Assembly (NCBI GenBank): GCA_031400505.1
Contig: JANNPZ010000087.1
Location: 65,256 to 129,255, forward strand
Reading direction: 5' to 3'
Source of the DNA: JAIYDJ01 sp031400505
GTDB taxonomy: Bacteria; Pseudomonadota; Alphaproteobacteria; Rhodobacterales; Rhodobacteraceae
DNA: 64,000 nt
Shown one piece after another: positions 51,263 through 60,504 of the stretch. The notes beneath the pieces were generated by a model. The model made no database searches. It had not been told where the DNA came from and was given only the letters and a program-made list of their open reading frames with translations. Each line of letters begins with the position of its first letter. The stretch's first letter is position 1. A program made the position numbers and the translations under genes.

Positions 51263-51625
51263 ATGATGAAACACCCCGTCGATGCGCATGTCGGCAAACG
51301 AATCCGGCACCGTCGCTGGATGGTGGGGATGACCCAGCAGCAGCTTGCTGACAAGGTGGGCATCAAGTTCCAGCAGATCCAGAAGTATGAGACGGGCATG
51401 AACCGGGTCAGCGCATCCCGCTTGTGGGACGTGGCAGAGGCTTTGGGTGTCACCATCAGCTTTTTCTTCGAAGGTTTGAACGAAGCAGGCGGCACGCTGC
51501 AGGCGGGTGGCGACATTCTGGCGGACAAAGAGGCGCTGGAACTGGTGCGGTCGTATTATGCCATTCCAGAGGCGCAGCGGCGGCGGCTGTTCGATTTGGC
51601 GCGGGTGCTGTCGGACGCAGCCTGA
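51263..51625 (+). CDS. XRE/Cro-C1-type transcriptional regulator
   Basis: A 120-residue protein. HTH: HVGKRIRHRRWMVGMTQQQL (start of the helix-turn-helix), ADKVGIKFQQIQKYETGMNR and VSASRLWDVAEALGVTISFF. A short C-terminal tail (GGDILADKEALELVRSYYAI) may dimerise. The ATG at 51263 (or 51266) follows GGAGAG. It is the only gene in the window behind a clear sigma-54-type promoter. Confidence 0.9.
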   Translation: MMKHPVDAHVGKRIRHRRWMVGMTQQQLADKVGIKFQQIQKYETGMNRVSASRLWDVAEALGVTISFFFEGLNEAGGTLQAGGDILADKEALELVRSYYAIPEAQRRRLFDLARVLSDAA

Positions 51626-51714
51626 AAGGACGGCCCGCTTGACCTGTCGACCCCAAAGGCTTAGCGCCGAAGGGACAAGGGGCAAATCGCCCCGCGCAGG
51701 CAAGGCGGTGAACA

Positions 51715-52506
51715 GTGGCGCGGCAGGATGCAGACGACATCATGGCAACGGCTGCCGAATTGGCAGAAGCGGCGCGGCAAGCGACGCTTTTGCATTTTCG
51801 AAGCGATGGTCTGAGCGCTGAGACAAAAGACGGCCACAGGTTTGATCCGGTGACCGTGGCTGATCGGTTGTCCGAGATGCGGATGCGCGAGATTCTGGCA
51901 CGTCGTCGGCCGGATGACGGTATTCTGGGCGAAGAATATGGCGCGGTAGCTGGCACATCGGGGCTGACCTGGGTGCTGGACCCGATCGATGGCACCCGCG
52001 GCTATCTGGCTGGCACGCCGACCTGGGGTGTCCTGATTTCGGTCCGTGATGCGGACGGACCACTCTACGGGATCATCGACCAACCCTATATCGGAGAGCG
52101 GTTCGAGGGCGGATTTGGCCGTGCGCAGGTGGTTGGACCGATGGGCACGCGGGCGCTGCGGTGCCGCGCGGCGCGGCCCCTGTCGGCCGCGATCATCATG
52201 ACGACTTTCCCGGAAGTCGGCGAGGCGCAAGAGGGTGCGGCGTTTCATCGGCTGGCCCGCGAGACCCGGTTGGTGCGCTATGGGATGGACTGCTATGCCT
52301 ATGCGCTGATCGCGGCCGGGCAGATCGATCTGGTCGTCGAGGCGGGTTTGCAGGCCTATGATGTACAGGCCCCGATTGCGGTGATCACGGCGGCGGGCGG
52401 TATCGTGACCGACTGGCAGGGTGGGCAGTGCCTTGACGGGGGGCGCGTGCTTGCGGCTGCGAACACGGCGATCCATGCCGAGGCGATGGCGCTGTTGAAC
52501 GGGTGA
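51715..52506 (+). CDS. hisN: HisN-type inositol/histidinol phosphatase
   Basis: A 263-residue inositol-monophosphatase-fold enzyme of the HisN branch, which dephosphorylates histidinol phosphate. Metal ligands: ILGEEYG, VLDPIDGTRGYLAGTPTWG (DPxDGT) and AYDVQAP near the C-terminus. The start GTG 51715 follows AAGGCGG. Specificity between histidinol-phosphate and inositol-phosphate rests on family resemblance. Confidence 0.88.
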   Translation: MARQDADDIMATAAELAEAARQATLLHFRSDGLSAETKDGHRFDPVTVADRLSEMRMREILARRRPDDGILGEEYGAVAGTSGLTWVLDPIDGTRGYLAGTPTWGVLISVRDADGPLYGIIDQPYIGERFEGGFGRAQVVGPMGTRALRCRAARPLSAAIIMTTFPEVGEAQEGAAFHRLARETRLVRYGMDCYAYALIAAGQIDLVVEAGLQAYDVQAPIAVITAAGGIVTDWQGGQCLDGGRVLAAANTAIHAEAMALLNG

Positions 52507-52510
52507 CGGC

Positions 52511-52580
52511 AGGGGGGCTGTCTGCCCCCCTCGGCCCGGCGGGCCTCACCCCCCGAGGATGTTTGAGCCAAGATGAAAGC
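52511..52580 (-). repeat. Dispersed hairpin repeat, copy 6
   Basis: Minus strand core GCTTTCATCTTGGCTCAAAC then ATCCTCGG, followed by hairpins built from GGGGGGC / GCCCCCC (52512 onward) and GGCCCGGCGGGCC. It begins 5 nt after the hisN stop. Confidence 0.8.
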
Positions 52581-52676
52581 AGAGTTTCGGGCGCAAAACA
52601 GGCTGAATATCGCAGGGCAGGATCGTGATGTCCCGTATCGGGCGGGAAACGCCGGCATTCTGATGGCTTTGGGGGA

Positions 52677-54014
52677 ATGATGGCAGAGGTATTGATCCGG
52701 GGTGCCGTGGCGGTGGTCACGATGAACGCCGAGCGCGCAGAGATGGCGGGGGCGGATGTCTTGATCCGTGGCGGGGTGATTGCCGCGGTGGGAGTTGGGT
52801 TGTCCACGACAGGGCGCATCGTCGAGGCGGCAGGATGCGTTGTGACGCCGGGGTTGGTGAACACGCATCATCATCTGTTTCAGACTTTGACGCGGGCCGT
52901 GCCGGGGGGGCAGGACGCCTTGCTGTTCGGCTGGCTGAAGGCGCTTTACCCGATCTGGGCGCAGTTCGGGCCGGAAGAGATGTTCGTTTCAACCCAGATC
53001 GGATTGTCGGAATTGGCGCTGACCGGCTGTTCAATGACGTCGGATCACTTGTATCTCTTTCCGGGGGGTGCGCGGCTGGACGATACGATTGCCGCGGCGG
53101 GCGAGGTGGGGTTGAGGTTTCATCCGACACGGGGTGCGATGAGCATCGGGGTGTCAGCGGGCGGGTTGCCACCCGACAGTCTGGTGGAAGCCGAGGCGGC
53201 CATCCTGAAGGACATGATTCGGGTGGTGGACCGGTTTCACGATGACGCAGCGGGGGCGATGGTGCGGGTGGGGTTGGCGCCGTGCTCGCCGTTTTCGGTC
53301 AGCCGGGATCTGATGCGCGAAACGGCGGTGCTCGCGCGTGACAAGGGCGTGATGTTGCACACCCATCTGGCCGAGAATGACGAGGATGTGGCCTATTCGC
53401 TGGCGAAATTCGGCTGTTTGCCGGGGGAATATGCCGAAGGACTGGGCTGGACCGGGCCGGATGTGTGGCATGCGCATTGCGTCAAGTTGAACCCGGGCGA
53501 GATCGGTCTGTTTGCCCGGACCGGGACCGGGGTGGCACATTGTCCATGCTCGAACTGTCGGCTGGGGTCGGGAATTGCTCCGGTGCGCGCGATGCGCGAT
53601 GCGGGGGTCAAGGTGGGGTTGGGGGTGGATGGGTCCGCCAGCAACGATGCGGGGTCGCTGGTCGGCGAGGCCCGGATGGCGATGTTGCTGCAGCGCGTCT
53701 CGTTAGGTGCGGATGCCATGTCTGCGCGCGAGGCGTTGGAAATTGCCACACTGGGCGGCGCGCGCGTGCTGGGGCGCGACGACTGCGGTGCCATCGAGGT
53801 AGGCTTGCGCGCGGATATCGCGGTGTGGGATGTCAGCGGGGTCGAGACGGCCGGGTCGTGGGACCCGGTGGCGATCTTGCTGGCGGGGCCTGCGCGGGTG
53901 AAGCACCTGTTTGTCGAAGGGCGGCAGGTGGTGGCGGACGGGCAGGTGGTGACGATTGACTTGCCGCAGGTGGTCGAGCGGCAAAACCGGCTGGCGCGGG
54001 CATTAAGGGGATAG
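52677..54014 (+). CDS. 8-oxoguanine deaminase
   Basis: A 445-residue amidohydrolase of the guanine/8-oxoguanine deaminase branch. Metal-site motifs: VTPGLVNTHHHLFQTLTRAV (HxH), HTHLAENDEDV, HAHCVKLNPGEIGLFARTG and GVDGSASNDAGSL (metal Asp). The N- and C-terminal beta-sandwich segments frame the TIM barrel. Relatives convert 8-oxoguanine to urate in purine salvage. The start is ATG 52677 or the ATG directly after it; GGGGG precedes. Confidence 0.9.
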   Translation: MMAEVLIRGAVAVVTMNAERAEMAGADVLIRGGVIAAVGVGLSTTGRIVEAAGCVVTPGLVNTHHHLFQTLTRAVPGGQDALLFGWLKALYPIWAQFGPEEMFVSTQIGLSELALTGCSMTSDHLYLFPGGARLDDTIAAAGEVGLRFHPTRGAMSIGVSAGGLPPDSLVEAEAAILKDMIRVVDRFHDDAAGAMVRVGLAPCSPFSVSRDLMRETAVLARDKGVMLHTHLAENDEDVAYSLAKFGCLPGEYAEGLGWTGPDVWHAHCVKLNPGEIGLFARTGTGVAHCPCSNCRLGSGIAPVRAMRDAGVKVGLGVDGSASNDAGSLVGEARMAMLLQRVSLGADAMSAREALEIATLGGARVLGRDDCGAIEVGLRADIAVWDVSGVETAGSWDPVAILLAGPARVKHLFVEGRQVVADGQVVTIDLPQVVERQNRLARALRG

Positions 54015-54017
54015 GGC

Positions 54018-54335
54018 ATGACACATAACTTTGAAAGCCAGCGCAAGGATACTTACGCGACCTTTGCGCAGTCCAAGGGCGTCAAGCTGCCGAAAGAGGC
54101 GGTGATCGATTTCATCTTCTTCATCGAAGAACTGGATGCTAACTGGGCCGCGCTGGAAAAGGCAATGCAGGCAGCGGGGTTCAAGACGCGGCGCCTGCCG
54201 GACAACGAAACGCTGATTGCCAGTTACGGACCGATGCCGGTCACGCCAGAAGCGATCTGGCAGCAGGAACGCGAGTCCACCAGTATTGCGTTGAAGTATG
54301 AGTTCTATCCTGACGGTTGGGAGTTGGCCGAGTAG
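54018..54335 (+). CDS. rraB: RraB-family ribonuclease E inhibitor-like protein
   Basis: A 105-residue protein: KLPKEAVIDFIFFIEELDAN, AGFKTRRLPDNETLIASYGP and MPVTPEAIWQQERESTSIAL (in part) fit the regulator-of-ribonuclease-B fold. In Escherichia coli the protein inhibits RNase E; this smaller relative is named by family only. It starts 4 nt after the deaminase stop and may be co-transcribed with it. Confidence 0.8.
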   Translation: MTHNFESQRKDTYATFAQSKGVKLPKEAVIDFIFFIEELDANWAALEKAMQAAGFKTRRLPDNETLIASYGPMPVTPEAIWQQERESTSIALKYEFYPDGWELAE

Positions 54336-54529
54336 GCCTCGGCGGAGTTCACGGCTCGGTCCAGAGGGTCTGCCAAAAACAGCGCCCGTGCGCGAAAATT
54401 CTGTCCAAAGGTCCGGCGAACCGGTTCACATGTTCGCCAGTTCCGCAGCTGGCAGCCGGATCGGGGCTCGCGGTGTCTTTACCGCTGATCCTGCGCTGTG
54501 CCACGCTTGTTCCGGTATGATCCCACAGA

Positions 54530-55678
54530 ATGCTTCGCCTCATGACGGCTTACCCCGCACTGCCTGCCCTGCGACCCGGTCTGCTGCTGCCCCTGGTGGC
54601 GATTGCGGGGCTCGTCGGGCTTTCTGCGGTGTACGGTGCTACTTTTCGGGTGCCGCTGTTGGCATTGGTCGGGGTAGGTCTGGGGTTTGTCTTGTTTCAG
54701 TCGACCTTCGGATTTGCCGGATCTTTTCGCGCGGTGATCGAGCGGGGCGATGCGTCGGGCTTCAAGGCTCAGGCTGTGGCACTTGCGATCGCGAGTGTCA
54801 TTTTCTTTCCGCTGTTGGAACTGGGGCAGGTCTTTGGGCAGAACCTTGGCGGGTTCAACGCGGGCGTGGGCGTAACCTTTGTCGTTGGTGCAGTGCTGTT
54901 CGGGTTGGGCATGCAAATTGGCGGTGGGTGCGCATCGGGGACGCTATTTGCGTTGGGTGGCGGCAACTTGCGGCTGATGATGACGCTGTTCTTTTTCATC
55001 ATCGGGTCGGCTGTCGGGGCGGCCACGCTGCATTGGTGGTGGGGGTTGCCGCGCTTTCCGGCATGGACATCCCAGGCGCTGCTGGGCTGGCCTTTGGCGC
55101 TTGCGCTGCATCTGGCGATTTTCGGTGTTGTCTGGAGGTTCGCTCCGGGGCGTTCGGTGTCGTTGGCGCTGCGGGGCGGAAGTTGGTTCGGGCCCTGGTC
55201 GTTGTCCGTCGGGGCGGTCGGGTTGGCGGTGTTGAACGGTGCGACATTGGTGTTGGCAGGCAGGCCCTGGGGCGAGACGGCGGGATTCGCCCTTTGGGGG
55301 TCGAAATGGGCGTTGTGGGCGGGGTTTGACGTGGCGGCCTGGCCTTATTGGCGGGGCAATCCGTCGCCTCTTGATGCAAGCGTTTTCAGTGACATCACGT
55401 CGGTCATGGATTTCGGGATCATTCTGGGGGCAACTTTGGCGGCTGTGATCAGCGGGCGTTTCCTGCTGGTCTATCGGATCCCGCCGATGGCCTGGGCGGG
55501 GGCTGGCCTTGGCGGATTTCTGATGGGCTATGGTGCGCGGCTGTCGGGGGGGTGCAATATCGGGGCGTATTTCTCGGCCTTGGCATCGGGCAGTGTGTCG
55601 GCCTGGGCCTGGGTTGCTGCTGCAGTCGTCGGCAGTTGGATCGGACTGCGGCTGCGTCCCCTGTTCGGGTTGGCGTGA
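54530..55678 (+). CDS. YeeE/YedE (TsuA-like) sulfur-compound transporter
   Basis: A 382-residue membrane protein with about nine hydrophobic helices in two halves. The family signature loops are GMQIGGGCASGTLFALGGG (C134) and ARLSGGCNIGAYFSALASGS (C342). In TsuA, cysteines on these loops relay thiosulfate; these are the only two cysteines in this protein. No TusA/TsuB-like partner is adjacent. The start may be ATG 54530 or 54542. Confidence 0.88.
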   Translation: MLRLMTAYPALPALRPGLLLPLVAIAGLVGLSAVYGATFRVPLLALVGVGLGFVLFQSTFGFAGSFRAVIERGDASGFKAQAVALAIASVIFFPLLELGQVFGQNLGGFNAGVGVTFVVGAVLFGLGMQIGGGCASGTLFALGGGNLRLMMTLFFFIIGSAVGAATLHWWWGLPRFPAWTSQALLGWPLALALHLAIFGVVWRFAPGRSVSLALRGGSWFGPWSLSVGAVGLAVLNGATLVLAGRPWGETAGFALWGSKWALWAGFDVAAWPYWRGNPSPLDASVFSDITSVMDFGIILGATLAAVISGRFLLVYRIPPMAWAGAGLGGFLMGYGARLSGGCNIGAYFSALASGSVSAWAWVAAAVVGSWIGLRLRPLFGLA

Positions 55679-55829
55679 TGCGTGCAAATCCTGGCCTGCT
55701 GGCCGTTCCCGAAGATCGGTGATCGCGCCTGCCAGCAATCGCGCCGGCAGAACCTGCGGCAAAAGTGCGGCCGTAAACGGCCTGTGCAAGATCGTGCTTT
55801 GGCTTATGTAGGGGCAAAGGGGAAGGCCG

Positions 55830-56504
55830 ATGCTGCTGCATGTGCAAAACGTGACAAAGACCTATCCGGGCACGGAAACATCGGTGCTGCGGGGGGTGTC
55901 ATTCGACATGGGCGCAGGCGAGATGTTGGCGCTGACAGGAGAATCCGGTTCGGGCAAAAGCACGCTTTTGCATCTGATGGGCGGATTGGACAGCGCAGAC
56001 CACGGGGTGGTGGCGGTTGACGGCACCGACCTAACCCCGCTGGGTGATGCCGGCCGTGCCGCGTTTCGCCGGGGCAGGGTGGGCGTCATCTTTCAGCAGT
56101 TCAATCTGATCCCCTCGCTGACGGTCGAGGGCAATATCGCGTTTCAGGCCCGGCTGGCCTTGCAGCATGATCCAGAGCGGGCGCAGCGGTTGGCACAGCG
56201 GCTGGGGTTGACGGATCACTTGCACAAATACCCCGAACAATTGTCTGGCGGGCAGCAGCAGCGGGTTGCCATCGCCCGGACGCTTGCACCTCATCCAAGG
56301 CTTGTGCTGGCCGACGAGCCGACCGGAAACCTTGACGAGGCAACGGCGGACACGGTGTTTGCATTGCTGTGCGAGTTGGTGGCGGAAACCGGGGCGGGGT
56401 TGGTTCTGGTGACCCATTCCGAAAGGTTGGCATCCCGGATGGGACGACGGCTGCACCTGCGCGCTGGCCAGTTGACGGATCAACCGATCGGAGCATTGAC
56501 GTGA
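55830..56504 (+). CDS. ABC transporter ATP-binding protein (MacB/AttE-like)
   Basis: A 224-residue ATPase: Walker A GESGSGKST, Q-loop FQQFNLIPSLTVEGNI, signature LSGGQQQRVAIARTL, Walker B LVLADEPTGNLDEA and H-loop THS. The class serves FtsX-type (type VII) permeases that work mechanically across the envelope. It overlaps the permease by 4 nt. Confidence 0.95.
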   Translation: MLLHVQNVTKTYPGTETSVLRGVSFDMGAGEMLALTGESGSGKSTLLHLMGGLDSADHGVVAVDGTDLTPLGDAGRAAFRRGRVGVIFQQFNLIPSLTVEGNIAFQARLALQHDPERAQRLAQRLGLTDHLHKYPEQLSGGQQQRVAIARTLAPHPRLVLADEPTGNLDEATADTVFALLCELVAETGAGLVLVTHSERLASRMGRRLHLRAGQLTDQPIGALT

Positions 56505-58882
56505 ACCGCGTGATGCTTTCGGCGCTGTTTTCGCATTGGTGGCGCAATCCGATGCAACTGTTCACGCTGCTGGCCGGATTGGCGCTGGGCACGGCACTGT
56601 GGTCCGGGGTTCAGGCGATCAATGCCGAGGCGCGCGCCAGCTATGATACGGCGGCAGCAACGCTGGGCAGCGGGCGCTATGCCCAGATCACGGCACGGCA
56701 GGGTTCGATATCCAAGTTGGACTATGTGGCCCTGCGCCGCGCAGGATGGGATGTGTCACCCGTGATCGAGGGGCGGCTGGGCCCGGTGCGCATCGTCGGG
56801 ATCGATCCGCTGACTGCGCCTGCGGGAATAGGGCCGGTGCCGTTGGGTGAAGGATTTGATCTGACGGCTTTTTTCGGCACAGGCCAGGTGTTTGCGCAGG
56901 CGGAAACCCTTGCGCGGTTGCCAAAGACCGGGGTGCCGGGAATTGTTGCCCCAGACGTGGCTCCAAACACCGCAATCACCGATATCGGGGTCGCGCAACG
57001 CCTGCTGGGTCGGGCAGGACAGATTGACAGGCTGCTGGTGGGGCCGGAACCGTCCCTGACCCGCCGTCCCTTGGGCGAGGTCGCCCCGGGTCTTGTGCAA
57101 TCCCCGCCGCAGGCCGGCAACGACGTGGCGCGGCTGACCGACAGCTTTCACCTTAACCTCACGGCGTTCGGTTTGCTGTCCTTTGCGGTGGGGTTGTTCA
57201 TCGTGCATGGCGCAATCGGGCTGGCGTTTGAACAGCGCCGCCCGGTTGTGCGGACTTTGCGCGCGCTCGGGGCGCCGTTGGGGCGGTTGATCGTGCTGAT
57301 GGCGACAGAGCTTTTGGTGCTGGCGTTGGTTGCGGGGGCGTTTGGGGTGGCACTTGGATACGGCGTCGCGGCGGCGCTGCTGCCGGATGTGGCGGCGACG
57401 TTGCGCGGGCTTTACGGGGCGGATGTGGCGGGGCAGTTGGGCTTTCGTGCGGAATGGTGGTTGTCTGGAATGGGCATGGCGCTGGCAGGGACGGCGGTTG
57501 CAGCGGCCGGTGCGCTGCGGTCGCTGGCGCGGATGCCTTTGTTGGCCGGGGTGCAGACGCGGGCACTGGGAATGGCGTGGCGCGGGGTGGGCCTGGGGCG
57601 GCTGTCTGTGGGCTTGCTGGCGCTTGCGGGGGCGCTGGCAGTCTGGGGGCAGGGGTTGGTTGCGGGGTTTGCGATGCTCGGGGCGCTGCTGATCGGCGGG
57701 GCGCTGGCGTTGCCGGGGCTGTTGGCCGTGGTACTGCGTTGGGCCGGGTCGCGCGCGCGCGGGCCGGTGGCGCAGTGGTTTTGGGCCGACACGCAGGCAC
57801 AGTTGCCGGGGCGGTCGCTGGCGCTGATGGCATTGCTGCTGGCGATGGCGGCGAATGTCGGGGTCTCGACCATGGTGTCGTCGTTCCGGCTGACCTTCAC
57901 GGGGTTTCTGGATCAGCGGCTGGCGTCCGAGCTTTATGTCAACGCGGACGACGCACCACAGGCCCGCATGATCCGGACCATAGCCGAGGCACAAGGCGCA
58001 GTCGTGCTGCCGATTCTGTCGGTCGACCACGAATTGGCGGGCATGCCGGCCGAAATCTACGGCGCGCGCGACCATGCGACCTACCGCGACAACTGGCGGT
58101 TCCTGCGCAGCGTTCCGGGGGCATGGGACGCGCTTGCACGGGGCGAAGGCGTGCTGGTGAACGAACAGCTGTTTCGTCGTGCGGGGCTGGATCTGGGGGC
58201 AGCGGTGCCGGTGGCACAGGGCGTGACATTGCCGGTGCTGGGGGTCTATGGCGACTACGGCAATCCGGTCGGGCAGGTCGTTGTGAACGCCGCGGTGTTC
58301 GCCCGCACCTTTCCCGACGTGGTCGCCCTGCGGTTCGGGCTGCGGGTCGACCCCGCCGACGTGGCCGCGCTGCGGGCGGCTCTGCGGCTTGGCGCAACGG
58401 TGGCAGACACGGCGATGGTCGATCAGGCGGCGATCAAGGCGCTGTCGCTGGCGGTGTTCGAACGGACCTTTACCATCACGACGGCGCTGAACGTGCTGAC
58501 GCTCGCGGTGGCGGGGTTTGCCATTCTGATGAGCCTGCTGACGCTCGCCGTGATGCGCCTGCCCCAACTGGCCCCGGTATGGGCGCTGGGTCTGACGCGG
58601 GGTTGGCTTGCCGGGCTCGACCTCGCACGCGCGGTGGTGCTGGCGGCGCTGACGGGTGCGCTGGCGCTGCCGCTGGGGCTTGCGTTGGCATGGGCGCTTC
58701 TGGCCGTCGTCAATGTCGAGGCATTCGGCTGGCGTCTGCCGATGTATGTCTTCCCGCTGGACTACCTGCGGCTTGCGGTCTTTGCCCTGCTGGCGGCAGG
58801 CATCGCCGCGGCCTGGCCCGCATGGCAGTTGTCGCGGCTCCAGCCGGTCAGGCTCTTGGGGGTATTTCGCCATGAACGCTAA
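56501..58882 (+). CDS. FtsX-family ABC permease (AttFG-like)
   Basis: A 793-residue permease. A first membrane helix (LFTLLAGLALGTALWSGVQA) precedes a large periplasmic domain; FtsX core helices follow near residues 235-330, further helices near 400-460, a second periplasmic domain near 490-680 and a final helix bundle near 660-780 that ends VRLLGVFRHER. It thus looks like two fused FtsX halves. The GTG at 56501 overlaps the ATPase stop (GTGA); the longer upstream open frame is not conserved. Confidence 0.9.
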   Translation: MNRVMLSALFSHWWRNPMQLFTLLAGLALGTALWSGVQAINAEARASYDTAAATLGSGRYAQITARQGSISKLDYVALRRAGWDVSPVIEGRLGPVRIVGIDPLTAPAGIGPVPLGEGFDLTAFFGTGQVFAQAETLARLPKTGVPGIVAPDVAPNTAITDIGVAQRLLGRAGQIDRLLVGPEPSLTRRPLGEVAPGLVQSPPQAGNDVARLTDSFHLNLTAFGLLSFAVGLFIVHGAIGLAFEQRRPVVRTLRALGAPLGRLIVLMATELLVLALVAGAFGVALGYGVAAALLPDVAATLRGLYGADVAGQLGFRAEWWLSGMGMALAGTAVAAAGALRSLARMPLLAGVQTRALGMAWRGVGLGRLSVGLLALAGALAVWGQGLVAGFAMLGALLIGGALALPGLLAVVLRWAGSRARGPVAQWFWADTQAQLPGRSLALMALLLAMAANVGVSTMVSSFRLTFTGFLDQRLASELYVNADDAPQARMIRTIAEAQGAVVLPILSVDHELAGMPAEIYGARDHATYRDNWRFLRSVPGAWDALARGEGVLVNEQLFRRAGLDLGAAVPVAQGVTLPVLGVYGDYGNPVGQVVVNAAVFARTFPDVVALRFGLRVDPADVAALRAALRLGATVADTAMVDQAAIKALSLAVFERTFTITTALNVLTLAVAGFAILMSLLTLAVMRLPQLAPVWALGLTRGWLAGLDLARAVVLAALTGALALPLGLALAWALLAVVNVEAFGWRLPMYVFPLDYLRLAVFALLAAGIAAAWPAWQLSRLQPVRLLGVFRHER

Positions 58883-59909
58883 GGTACTGCTGCTGCTGAT
58901 CCTGTTTCCGATGCAGACGATGGCGCAGGGCTTTGCCGGGCTTGGCACCACAGCAGGTGATTTCGCCACCCCATCGCGAGAAACGCTGCTCGAATTTCCG
59001 GCTGATCACGGCGCACATCCTGCGTACCGGATCGAATGGTGGTACCTTACGGCCAATCTGACCGGGCAGGATGGCACGCCTTACGGGTTGCAATGGACCC
59101 TGTTTCGCTCTGCCCTGGCCCCGCATGACGGGCAGGGGTGGGACACTCCGCAACTGTGGATGGGTCATGCCGCGGTGACCACGCCAACGCAGCATTTTGT
59201 GGCCGAACGGCTGGCACGAGGCGGGATCGGGCAGGCGGGCGTCGCGGCGGTGCCCTTTGCCGCATGGATCGACGATTGGTCGATGAAAGGCGTGGACTTT
59301 GACCACCTTCGGCTGACGGCCTCCGGCAGCGATTTCGCCTATGATGTCGGGCTTGTGGCGCAGGGGCCCCTGGTGCTGCATGGCGACCGGGGATTTTCGG
59401 TGAAATCGGCGGCCGGGCAGGCGAGCCACTACTACTCGCAGCCGTCCTTTGCGGTGGCAGGCACCCTGACCCTGCCAGAGGGCGCGGTGTCCGTTGTAGG
59501 GACGGCGTGGTTGGACCGCGAATGGTCTTCGCAGCCCCTTGCAGCCGATCAAACCGGATGGGATTGGTTTTCCCTGTCATTTGACAGTGGCGAAAAGGTG
59601 ATGGGATTTGTGCTGCGCGGGGACCGCGATTTTGCCGCTGCCACGTGGATTGCCTCCGATGGCCGGGCGACGGCACTGCCGGATGGCGCGTTCATGGCTG
59701 TTCCGCTGGTACACCACCGGGTCGCCGGTCGCGAGGTGCCTGTGGCATGGCGCGTGCGCCTGCCCGACCGGGCGGTCGACGTGACGGTCACCGCACTGAA
59801 CCCGGACGCATGGATGGCCACCTCGGTGCCCTATTGGGAAGGGCCGGTCACCATTGCAGGCAGCCATCATGGCGTGGGGTATCTGGAGATGACAGGCTAT
59901 GACAACTGA
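58872..59909 (+). CDS. AttH/CrtC-like lipocalin-fold secreted protein
   Basis: A 345-residue protein with a short signal sequence (MNAKVLLLLILFPMQTMAQG) and the DUF2006/CrtC-AttH pattern: FPADHGAHPAYRIEWWYLTA, GLQWTLFRSALAP, MGHAAVTTPTQHF, GTAWLDREWSSQPLAADQTG and GWDWFSLSFDSGEKVMGFVL. In att-type operons it follows a MacB-like ATPase and FtsX-like permeases. Substrate unknown. It overlaps the permease by 11 nt and the next gene by 11 nt. Confidence 0.9.
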   Translation: MNAKVLLLLILFPMQTMAQGFAGLGTTAGDFATPSRETLLEFPADHGAHPAYRIEWWYLTANLTGQDGTPYGLQWTLFRSALAPHDGQGWDTPQLWMGHAAVTTPTQHFVAERLARGGIGQAGVAAVPFAAWIDDWSMKGVDFDHLRLTASGSDFAYDVGLVAQGPLVLHGDRGFSVKSAAGQASHYYSQPSFAVAGTLTLPEGAVSVVGTAWLDREWSSQPLAADQTGWDWFSLSFDSGEKVMGFVLRGDRDFAAATWIASDGRATALPDGAFMAVPLVHHRVAGREVPVAWRVRLPDRAVDVTVTALNPDAWMATSVPYWEGPVTIAGSHHGVGYLEMTGYDN

Positions 59910-60468
59910 TCCACATCCTTGGGCAGCCGACCTCGCATCGCTGTTGGCACAGGTCTGGGCAGGGCTGGTCAGGGGGGTGGCTGACCCGCAAGCCCTGGCG
60001 CGTCACCCGACCCTTGCCACAGTCTCGCCGGCGGGCTTGCCAGAGGCCCGGACAGTCGTGCTGCGCGCTGCCGACCCTGTGGCTGGCACTCTGGACATCC
60101 ATACCGATCTACGCTCGGCAAAAGTGACGGCCCTGTGGGCCAATCCGCGGGCGACACTGCATGTCTGGGATGCAACCGCGCGTTTGCAGACGCGCATCGA
60201 CGTTCTGGTCACGATCCTTTTGGGCGCAAAGGTCGCTGCGATTTGGGCAGATGTGCCCGATCCGTCGCGCCAAAGCTATGGCACCATGCCCGCGCCCGGA
60301 ACGCCGATTGCATCGTCTCTGGAGTACCAAAAGCCACCCGATGCCGGGGCATTTGCAGTGTTGCGCTGTGCCGTGCAGGGAATGGACGTGGTGCATCTGG
60401 GTCCACAGCACCGGCGCGCCCGCTATGATCGGGCACTCGGCGAGACGGGGCACTGGCTGGCACCTTGA
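59899..60468 (+). CDS. Pyridoxamine 5'-phosphate oxidase-fold flavoprotein
   Basis: A 189-residue protein with the PNPOx split barrel: TLATVSPAGLPEARTVVLRA (FMN loop region), DIHTDLRSAKVTALWANPRA, QSYGTMPAPGTPI and the C-terminal WLAP. It is shorter than true PdxH, and its cofactor and substrate cannot be read. It overlaps the AttH-like gene by 11 nt, so it belongs to the same transcript. Confidence 0.85.
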   Translation: MTTDPHPWAADLASLLAQVWAGLVRGVADPQALARHPTLATVSPAGLPEARTVVLRAADPVAGTLDIHTDLRSAKVTALWANPRATLHVWDATARLQTRIDVLVTILLGAKVAAIWADVPDPSRQSYGTMPAPGTPIASSLEYQKPPDAGAFAVLRCAVQGMDVVHLGPQHRRARYDRALGETGHWLAP

Positions 60469-60504
60469 TGATCCGCACGGATGCGCTGCATGGATGCAAT
60501 GCCT

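Noticed and set aside
56756..58969. Very long minus-strand open frame opposite the FtsX permease
   Set aside because: Arg/Gln/His/Pro-rich composition typical of antisense frames in GC-rich genes; the plus-strand permease explains the region.
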